Assembly: GCF_001995215.1 (NCBI RefSeq) | Contig: NZ_MUXN01000028.1 | Location: 243,485-307,484, forward strand | From: Amycolatopsis azurea DSM 43854 | GTDB lineage: Bacteria > Actinomycetota > Actinomycetes > Mycobacteriales > Pseudonocardiaceae | Reading direction: 5' to 3' | DNA length: 64,000 bases | Shown here: in pieces, positions 58,735 to 64,000 of the stretch | Numbering within the stretch: position 1 is the stretch's first letter | How the letters are laid out: every line of letters starts with the position of its first letter | Translations under genes and position numbers: made by a program | The notes under the pieces: generated by a model | Seen by the model: only the letters and a program-made list of their open reading frames with translations | The model's database searches: none | Told to the model about the DNA's origin: nothing

Positions 58735-59114
58735 TTCCCCTCCTGAACGTGGGCTACGGCGTCCACCACGATATGCGCAAGGTGATCGTCGACCAGCCGG
58801 TACACCACCTCGCGGCCGCGTCGCTCACCCTGTACGACACCCGCCGTCTTGAGCACCCGCAGGTGCTGGCTGATGAGCGGCTGCGCGACATCGAGTGTGT
58901 CCACCAGTTCGTGTACGCACCTGTCCGCGTTACGCAGCTGCAGGACGATGGCGATGCGCACGGGTGCGGCGAGTGCCCTGAGCAGGTCGCCCGCGTCCGC
59001 GAGGACGGCGGCCGAGGCGGACGCGGCGGGTTCGGCGGGGGGACGGGCCGTCGAATGCGGCCCGGGGTCTTCCGTGAAGCCCGGGGCGGCAGAGTCCGGG
59101 GTCACCGTAGCCAT
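58731..59114 (-). CDS. ArsR/SmtB-family zinc-sensing repressor
   Basis: 127 residues. ATG 59114 is favoured: GGAGG lies 5 bases upstream, and longer starts would fall in the palindrome at 59134-59150. The winged helix has DRCVHELVDTLDVAQPLISQ and HLRVLKTAGVV. The C-terminal DDHLAHIVVDAVAHVQEG gives D-x-H-x10-H-x2-E, exactly the alpha-5 zinc site of SmtB/CzrA. The first 40 residues are Ala/Pro-rich. Zinc should release it from DNA, derepressing itself and the coupled fur-family gene. Confidence 0.92.
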   Translation of the reverse strand: MATVTPDSAAPGFTEDPGPHSTARPPAEPAASASAAVLADAGDLLRALAAPVRIAIVLQLRNADRCVHELVDTLDVAQPLISQHLRVLKTAGVVQGERRGREVVYRLVDDHLAHIVVDAVAHVQEGK

Positions 59115-59133
59115 CGCCGCCTCCAAGTCCATC

Positions 59134-59150
59134 ATGATTTCCGAAGTCAT
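59134..59150. promoter_or_regulatory. candidate ArsR/SmtB operator
   Basis: ATGATTTCCGAAGTCAT reads as ATGA-n-TTC-n-GAA-n-TCAT, symmetric except at three positions, 19 bases upstream of the repressor ATG. The spacing and AT-rich half-sites resemble SmtB-family operators. Confidence 0.55.
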
Positions 59151-59380
59151 TACCAGTAACAGTGAAGCCCATCCTAGTGTTCCCGTCCGAGGCGGTCTGT
59201 TCGCCGACCGGGCGACCACTTGGCGGGGGCGTTACTGCTCCATTCGGGTGACTTCGCGAATATATGACCATTCCACTTCGCATGTCGTCGCCAACGGTGC
59301 AAGGTTGTCGCGGAGCGTTTCGTCGCTTCTCGTACGCTGACGACCGCGCTCTGAGGGCACGGAGAGGCAGTTGGGGAGAC

Positions 59381-60451
59381 ATGACTCGTTTCGTGACGAA
59401 GCTGGCCGCCGCCACGGCGGCCGTCGCTTTGGCGTCCGTCCCGGGGCTCGCCTCGGCGCAGACGACGCAGGCCGTCGATGAGAAGACCGGTCCCGTCTCG
59501 TTCGCGAACGTGGCGTCGATACGCATCGGGAACCCGGGATCGCTGATCACCGAGACCCAGCGTTCGCCGCTTACGCCCGGCCAGTCGAAACTCTCCCCGG
59601 ATCGCACCGTCGTCCCCCGCGACGCCGGTGAAAAGAGCACCTTCGGCGACAAATGGGACATCAACCTGGGCCGCTTCGGCGCCGACAGCCCGTACCCGGC
59701 CGGTGTCGCCAGCCGCGACCACAACGTGATCGCCGCGCTGCAGCAGACCACGGTCCCGACAGCGGTCGCGGAGAGCAACTACGCCCTGATCGACAACGGG
59801 CGCGGCGGTGCGAAGCCCGCCGACAACACCGTGCTGGTGCTCGAAGGCGCGAAGAGCACCGTCGACTGCAGCGCGCCCGGCAAGGCGACGTCGTCGACGA
59901 GTGTGGAAAAGGTCTGGGTGCGGGAAGCGAACGGCGCACTGCGGCCCGCCGGCGCTTCCGGCGTCGACGTCAAGGGGCTCAAGCTGGGACCGCCGTCGGG
60001 CGTCAAGAGCGAGAACAGCGACAAGGACAAGACGACTTCCGACCTGACGCTGTCCCGGGTGACCGCCTTCGACCAGCTGATCCGGCAGGACGGCTGGCGC
60101 AGCGGCGACGTGACCGCGGTGGCGGGCTGGAAACTGGACATCGTCACGCACGTGCGTGACGCTGCGGGCAAGGATCTGCGCGAGGCCCGCACGACGATCG
60201 TGCTCGGCGGCGTGAGCTGCGGGATCCCGAAGAACTTCGTGGCGAAGCCCGCCGGTGGCACCGGCCCGGGCGCGGCACCCGAGCAGCCCGCGGTGCCGGG
60301 AACGGTCCCCGCGGGCGGTATCCCGCCGCAGGCCGACGACTCGACGCGGACCGTGGTCGGGCTCGGGCTGCTGGGTGGCGGAATCGTGATCGGAGCGGCC
60401 GCCCTGCTGCTCTTCCGCCGTCGCACGTCCGTCCCGGTGCGGGAGAAGTAG
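59381..60451 (+). CDS. secreted surface protein with C-terminal membrane anchor
   Basis: 356 residues from ATG 59381 (GGGGAG). Signal peptide FVTKLAAATAAVALASVPGL ending ASA; about 270 residues of extracellular domain with two Cys (STVDCSAPG, GGVSCGIPK) likely disulfide-bonded; a Pro/Gly linker; then VVGLGLLGGGIVIGAAALLL and FRRR. The tail looks like a sorting signal but no LPxTG or LAxTG precedes the helix. Two class F sortase genes follow immediately, so a non-standard substrate is possible. Function unknown. Confidence 0.8.
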   Translation: MTRFVTKLAAATAAVALASVPGLASAQTTQAVDEKTGPVSFANVASIRIGNPGSLITETQRSPLTPGQSKLSPDRTVVPRDAGEKSTFGDKWDINLGRFGADSPYPAGVASRDHNVIAALQQTTVPTAVAESNYALIDNGRGGAKPADNTVLVLEGAKSTVDCSAPGKATSSTSVEKVWVREANGALRPAGASGVDVKGLKLGPPSGVKSENSDKDKTTSDLTLSRVTAFDQLIRQDGWRSGDVTAVAGWKLDIVTHVRDAAGKDLREARTTIVLGGVSCGIPKNFVAKPAGGTGPGAAPEQPAVPGTVPAGGIPPQADDSTRTVVGLGLLGGGIVIGAAALLLFRRRTSVPVREK

Positions 60452-60458
60452 CGGCCCC

Positions 60459-61088
60459 GTGCGGACCTGGCCGGCGGGACTCGCCGCCGTCGTCTCCGCG
60501 CTCGCCATTTCCGCGGGCGTGATCGTGCTGACCTGGATCCCGCCGGAACCGGCGGTCCCGGCGGCGGAACCCGCGGTCATGCCGGGGGAGGACGGCGCAC
60601 CCTTGGTGCTGCCCGCCGACGCCGCGAAGCGCGGTCAGCGACCCGGCACCATCCGGCTCCCGGAAGGCGGATCGGCGAAGCTCGTCCGCTCCGAAGTCAA
60701 CTCCGACGGCACCCTCCCGATCCCGCGCGGACTCGGTGACGCGGCCTGGTGGGGCGCGCGGCTCGGCGCCGAAGCGGGGACGGCGCTGATCTCCGGGCAC
60801 GTCAACTGGGGCGGCGTCAAAGGGCCGTTCGACGAGCTGTGGCGGATGCGGGAAGGCCAGGAGGTCGCCGTCAGCGACGCGGCGGGCGGGATCTGGGTCT
60901 ACCGCGTGCGCGAGGTCGTCACCGTGCACAAGAACGACCTGCCCGCGCAGGCGGCGAAACTGTTCGCGCAGAGCGGGCCGCACCGGCTGGTGCTGGTCAC
61001 CTGCGGCGGCGACTACCTCGGCGGGACGGACGGCTACCGGGACAACCGCGTCATCGTCGCCACTCCCGTCACCGGGCCGCCCGCCTGA
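60459..61088 (+). CDS. class F sortase 1
   Basis: 209 residues from GTG 60459, 7 bases after the surface protein. One N-terminal helix (LAAVVSALAISAGVIVLTWI) anchors it. The catalytic triad is His114 (LISGHVNWGG), Cys182 (LVLVTCGGDY) and Arg197 (YRDNRVI). Class F sortases of actinobacteria are transpeptidases or hydrolases of unclear substrate. The adjacent membrane-anchored protein is the natural candidate. Confidence 0.92.
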   Translation: MRTWPAGLAAVVSALAISAGVIVLTWIPPEPAVPAAEPAVMPGEDGAPLVLPADAAKRGQRPGTIRLPEGGSAKLVRSEVNSDGTLPIPRGLGDAAWWGARLGAEAGTALISGHVNWGGVKGPFDELWRMREGQEVAVSDAAGGIWVYRVREVVTVHKNDLPAQAAKLFAQSGPHRLVLVTCGGDYLGGTDGYRDNRVIVATPVTGPPA

Positions 61089-61175
61089 AGTCGGTGCAAC
61101 CCTTCTCGGCTCACGTCGCGTGTCTAGCGACACCGGCCGCTCCGGCGGCTTGACGCGAGCAAGGAGTAGTACCCG

Positions 61176-61841
61176 ATGGTGGGACAGTTCGATGAAGGCG
61201 CCGCGAGCGAGGAGCAGCCGAAGAAGCGCTCCAAGCTGGGGGTGATCCTCGCCGCCGCCGCGATCTTCGTGGTGGCGGCCGTGGTCGTGGTGCTGGTATT
61301 CACCGGAAAGAGTGACCCTGTCGTCGCCGCTGCCGCGCAGGATCAGGCGAACACGTCCGCCGTACAGACGTCGGAGGCTCCGGTCGACACGGGCCAGGCG
61401 CCGGGCACGGTCAAACTGCCCGGTGGCGGCACGGCGAAACTGATCCGCAAGGAACTGACCGCCGACGGGACCCTCCCCATCCCCGAGGGCCTCGACGAAG
61501 CCACCTGGTGGGGCGCGAAACTGGGCGCCGACCAGGGCGCTTCCCTGCTTTCCGGGCATGTGAACTGGAAGGGCAAGAAGGGCCCGTTCGACGAACTGTG
61601 GCGGCTCAAGACCGGCCAGGAGGTCGATCTCGTCGACACCGACGGCGGCAAGTGGGTCTACAAGATCGCCGAGGTCGTCACCGTGCACAAGACGAAGCTG
61701 GCCGAGCAGTCGGAAAAGCTGTTCGGACCGGACGGCCCGCACCGGCTGGTCCTGGTCACCTGCGGTGGCGAGTACGTCGGCGGGACCGACGGTTACGAGG
61801 ACAACCGCATCGTCACCGCCTCGTTGGTCAGCAGGCCCTGA
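61176..61841 (+). CDS. class F sortase 2
   Basis: 221 residues, AAGGAG ribosome site. A cytoplasmic basic start (EEQPKKRSKLG) and one helix (VILAAAAIFVVAAVVVVLVF), then a catalytic domain very like sortase 1: His128 (LLSGHVNWKG), Cys196 (LVLVTCGGEY), Arg211 (YEDNRIV). The two differ mostly in the membrane-proximal linker. An 87-base gap separates them, so it may have its own promoter. Confidence 0.92.
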   Translation: MVGQFDEGAASEEQPKKRSKLGVILAAAAIFVVAAVVVVLVFTGKSDPVVAAAAQDQANTSAVQTSEAPVDTGQAPGTVKLPGGGTAKLIRKELTADGTLPIPEGLDEATWWGAKLGADQGASLLSGHVNWKGKKGPFDELWRLKTGQEVDLVDTDGGKWVYKIAEVVTVHKTKLAEQSEKLFGPDGPHRLVLVTCGGEYVGGTDGYEDNRIVTASLVSRP

Positions 61842-61932
61842 CGCGTCCGACCTCGCCGGAGGTCGTGCGGGGTCCTCCGGTTAGGCTTGTCCTTCTAGCC
61901 CATACCCGTCCCCGCATGCTTCGGAGCGTGGA

Positions 61933-63321
61933 GTGCCCGCCAACACCATTGAGACCGTCGTCAGCCTGTGCAAGCGTCGAGGCTTCGTTTTCCCGTGTGG
62001 AGAGATCTACGGCGGTACCAAGTCGGCGTGGGACTACGGGCCCCTCGGTGTCGAACTCAAGGACAACATCAAGCGCCAGTGGTGGAAGACCGTCGTGCAG
62101 GGCCGGGACGACGTCGTCGGCCTCGACTCCTCGGTCATCCTGCCGCGCCAGGTCTGGGCCGCGTCGGGTCACCTCGACGTCTTCACCGACCCGCTGATCG
62201 AATGTCTCTCCTGCCACAAGCGGTTCCGCGCCGACCAGCTGGCCGAGGACTTCTCCGCCCGCTCGGGCAAGGAGGTGTCCGAGGACGACCTGTCCGAGGT
62301 GCCGTGCCCGAACTGCGGCAACCGCGGGCAGTACACCGCGCCGCGTGACTTCAACATGATGCTGAAGACCTACCTCGGCCCGGTCGAGTCCGAGGAGGGC
62401 GTGCACTACCTCCGCCCGGAGACCGCGCAGGGCATCTTCATCAACTTCCTCAACGTGCAGACCACCGCGCGGAAGAAGCCGCCGTTCGGCATCGGCCAGA
62501 TCGGCAAGTCGTTCCGGAACGAGATCACCCCGGGCAACTTCATCTTCCGCACGCGCGAGTTCGAGCAGATGGAGATGGAGTTCTTCGTCGAGCCGGGCGA
62601 GGACGAGACCTGGCACCAGTACTGGATCGACCAGCGCACCGAGTGGTACAAGGACCTCGGCATCAAGCCGGAGAACCTGCGCCACTACGAGCACCCGAAG
62701 GAAAAGCTCTCCCACTACGCGAAGCGCACCGTCGACATCGAGTACCGCTTCGCGTTCAACGCGGGTCAGGAGTGGGGCGAGCTCGAGGGCATCGCGAACC
62801 GCACCGACTTCGACCTCACGACGCACTCGAACCACTCCGGCGTGGACCTGTCGTTCTTCGACCAGGCCTCGAAGCAGCGGTTCCGCCCGTTCGTCATCGA
62901 GCCCGCGGCCGGTGTCGGCCGGTCGATGATGGCGTTCCTCGTCGACGCGTACCACGAGGACGAGGTCCCCAACGCCAAGGGCGGCGTCGACAAGCGCGCG
63001 GTGCTCAAGCTGGACTACCGGCTCGCGCCGTTCAAGGTCGCGGTGCTTCCGTTGTCCCGCAACGCCGACCTCACACCGAAGGCACGCGACGTCGCGGCGA
63101 CGCTGCGCAAGCACTGGAACGTCGACTTCGACGACGCCGGTTCGATCGGCAAGCGGTACCGGCGCCAGGAAGAGATCGGGACGCCGTTCTGCGTCACCGT
63201 CGACTTCGACACGCTCGACGACCACTCGGTCACCGTGCGTGAGCGCGACACCATGGCGCAGGAGCGGGTCGCGATCGACAAGCTCGAGTCGTACCTGGCC
63301 GGCCGCCTGATCGGCTGCTGA
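61933..63321 (+). CDS. glyS: glycyl-tRNA synthetase (class II, homodimeric)
   Basis: 462 residues from GTG 61933. The N-terminal IETVVSLCKRRGFVFPCGEI and YGGTKSAWDYGPLGVELKDN are typical of the alpha2 GlyRS; motif 2 FRNEITPGNFIFRTREFEQM and motif 3 EPAAGVGRSMMAFLVDAYHE are intact; a zinc-like module has LSCHKRF and VPCPNCGNRG. It charges tRNA-Gly. The first 91 bases upstream show no T-box. A 22-bp hairpin terminator follows. Confidence 0.97.
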   Translation: MPANTIETVVSLCKRRGFVFPCGEIYGGTKSAWDYGPLGVELKDNIKRQWWKTVVQGRDDVVGLDSSVILPRQVWAASGHLDVFTDPLIECLSCHKRFRADQLAEDFSARSGKEVSEDDLSEVPCPNCGNRGQYTAPRDFNMMLKTYLGPVESEEGVHYLRPETAQGIFINFLNVQTTARKKPPFGIGQIGKSFRNEITPGNFIFRTREFEQMEMEFFVEPGEDETWHQYWIDQRTEWYKDLGIKPENLRHYEHPKEKLSHYAKRTVDIEYRFAFNAGQEWGELEGIANRTDFDLTTHSNHSGVDLSFFDQASKQRFRPFVIEPAAGVGRSMMAFLVDAYHEDEVPNAKGGVDKRAVLKLDYRLAPFKVAVLPLSRNADLTPKARDVAATLRKHWNVDFDDAGSIGKRYRRQEEIGTPFCVTVDFDTLDDHSVTVRERDTMAQERVAIDKLESYLAGRLIGC

Positions 63322-63333
63322 CACCTCCTGGAG

Positions 63334-63392
63334 AAGTACGTGAAGGCCCCCTTCATTGCGCTAGACGCAGTGAAGGGGGCCTTCACGTACTT
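63334..63392 (+). terminator. 22-bp perfect hairpin after glyS
   Basis: AAGTACGTGAAGGCCCCCTT plus CA (63334-63355) pairs with its exact complement at 63371-63392; the loop itself pairs as TGCG-CTAGA-CGCA. It belongs to the gtgaaggcc family and starts 12 bases after the glyS stop. Confidence 0.82.
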
Positions 63393-63425
63393 ATTTGGGA
63401 GGCATTGGTGTGGTCGGCGGTCGTG

Positions 63426-63464
63426 GTGGAGGATTTGGGACGGTGAACGTCCTGGATCCTCCAC
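63426..63464. repeat. GGATCCTCC-family hairpin 1
   Basis: GTGGAGGAT (63426-63434) pairs with ATCCTCCAC (63456-63464). The loop has GTGAACGTC, which recurs in the next hairpin. Confidence 0.6.
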
Positions 63465-63520
63465 GCTCGGTCTTGTTGATGAGGGATTCGGGACGCTGAA
63501 CGTGCCAGATCCTTGATCGA

Positions 63521-63562
63521 CGGGGGAGGATTCCGGCTGGTGAACGTCCGGAATCTTCCCCC
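63521..63562. repeat. GGATCCTCC-family hairpin 2
   Basis: GGGGGAGGATTCCGG (63521-63535) pairs with CCGGAATCTTCCCCC (63548-63562) with one mismatch; loop CTGGTGAACGT. Confidence 0.65.
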
Positions 63563-63727
63563 GTGACGTCGTCTGCCACCGGCCTGGCCGACGTGACCTT
63601 GATCAACGGAGGATCGGGTACGTGGAGTGTCCCGGATCCTCCGTTGATCAAGCTCCGAGGCCGGGCGACCGCCGAACCGTCACCCTCGCGCAGGTCAGGC
63701 GTGGGTAGGTAAGACCGGTCCGTTCTA
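63563..63727. mobile_element. degenerate relative of the MITE-like element
   Basis: GTGACGTCGTCTGCCAC, CCTTGATCA, CGCGCAGGTC and GGGTAGGTAA...GGTCCGTTCTA occur in the same order and spacing pattern as in the element at 57864-58235. Its left terminal repeat is missing and its interior cargo is a GGATCCTCC hairpin instead of GAAAGTGGC palindromes. Confidence 0.45.
63598..63652. repeat. GGATCCTCC-family hairpin 3
   Basis: CTTGATCAACGGAGGATC (63598-63615) pairs perfectly with GATCCTCCGTTGATCAAG (63635-63652) around a 19-base loop. Confidence 0.75.
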
Positions 63728-63785
63728 TTGAGGGGTAAGACAAAGGTGGCGTGTTCAGTCGCTCGCCCGCCTGCCGACCTCGGGT

Positions 63786-63838
63786 GTTGCGAAAGCCACT
63801 TCCGCAACGTTGAAGGTTGCGAAAGTGGCTTTCGCAAC
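63786..63838. repeat. GAAAGTGGCTTTC-family palindrome
   Basis: GTTGCGAAAGCCACTTCC pairs with GAAAGTGGCTTTCGCAAC; near-identical to the copy at 29198-29250, including the GTTGAAGG spacer. Confidence 0.78.
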
Positions 63839-63885
63839 GCTTCGGGGACTCCGCCGCCCACGAGGACGGATGACCCTGGGTGAAG

Positions 63886-63920
63886 GGGGCTTTCCGCTCG
63901 TGCAATGCGCGGAAAGCCCC
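63886..63920. repeat. GGGGCTTTCCGC hairpin
   Basis: GGGGCTTTCCGC (63886-63897) pairs perfectly with GCGGAAAGCCCC (63909-63920), loop 11. Confidence 0.65.
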
Positions 63921-63952
63921 TCACCTCGCTGATCGCCACCGAATACCGGTCC

Positions 63953-64000
63953 GTGAAGGCCTCCTTGAGGGACTCTGGGTCCCTCAAGGGGGACTGGTAG
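63953..64000. repeat. second copy of the mmsA-type gtgaaggcc hairpin, with diverged right arm
   Basis: The left arm and loop repeat 41549-41574 exactly and the right arm starts GTCCCTCAAG, then changes to GGGGACTGGTAG instead of GAGGCCTTCAC. The outer stem is therefore lost. Confidence 0.65.

Larger units (their letters stand above)
63393..64000. other. gene-free repeat-rich end of the window
   Basis: About 600 bases with no credible gene. Hairpins lie at 63426-63464, 63521-63562, 63598-63652, 63786-63838 and 63886-63920, and a degenerate MITE core at 63563-63727. The next real gene is beyond the window. Confidence 0.7.

Noticed and set aside
60300..60451. LPxTG-type sorting motif in the surface protein
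   Set aside because: The Pro/Gly linker before the final helix contains no LPxTG, LAxTG or NPxTG.
61842..61932. Possible T-box leader for glyS
   Set aside because: Only 91 bases are available and no specifier stem, T-box sequence or terminator is visible.
1..64000. tRNA, rRNA or tmRNA genes
   Set aside because: No cloverleaf with a GTTCRANNC T-loop and CCA-compatible stem was recognised by eye; a covariance search would be needed to exclude them fully.

Overview
The window is high-GC actinobacterial DNA, most likely from Amycolatopsis or a close relative in the Pseudonocardiaceae. This is inferred from codon use, frequent GTG starts, a mycobacteria-like gene order (hrcA-dnaJ2-rsmE ... phoH-ybeY-CBS-era ... 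recO-uppS ... zur/arsR ... glyS) and dense intergenic palindromes. No rRNA, tRNA, CRISPR array, transposase or phage gene was recognised.

Layout. 1-1.8 kb: the end of a barstar-like gene, a crotonase and a secreted protein. 1.96-7.6 kb (minus): a tightly overlapping assimilatory sulfate operon (sir, a 50-aa zinc-ribbon protein, cysH, cysD, cysN, sirohydrochlorin chelatase) preceded by a 28-codon leader peptide. 7.7-10.1 kb: a TetR/VOC divergent pair and hemW. 10.1-21.3 kb: a two-armed cluster that looks like an undescribed cell-envelope or secreted-glycoconjugate pathway. The minus arm has a GT2-ATP-grasp fusion, a flippase-like protein, a carbamoyltransferase and a membrane protein. The plus arm has an unrecognised protein followed by four tandem, overlapping FemAB/GNAT-like paralogues. 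21.4-29.1 kb: a TetR/SnoaL pair with clear operators, a siderophore-interacting protein behind an iron box, a serine hydrolase, two flavin monooxygenases and a secreted peptidase.

29.4-34.1 kb (minus): a hydantoin/pyrimidine-type catabolic operon (NCS1 transporter, nitrilase-family amidohydrolase, dihydropyrimidinase-like enzyme, LLM flavin oxidoreductase). 34.3-41.5 kb: a two-component system, a DUF4173-type membrane protein, a subtilisin-inhibitor-like protein, and a PucR regulator divergent from a CoA-acylating methylmalonate-semialdehyde dehydrogenase, which may receive malonate semialdehyde from the catabolic operon. 41.8-50.2 kb: the conserved heat-shock/ribosome-maturation block from hrcA to era. 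50.4-54.0 kb: an inserted run of four CD225/dispanin-like small membrane proteins with a DUF2752 and an RDD protein. 54.0-63.3 kb: recO, uppS, a UPF0718/UPF0703 permease pair, Zur-like and SmtB-like metal regulators, a surface protein beside two class F sortases, and glyS.

The gene-poor stretches (29.1-29.4, 41.5-41.8, 44.8-45.6, 57.9-58.3 and 63.3-64.0 kb) are built almost entirely from several families of short palindromes, some nested inside a MITE-like element with long terminal inverted repeats.
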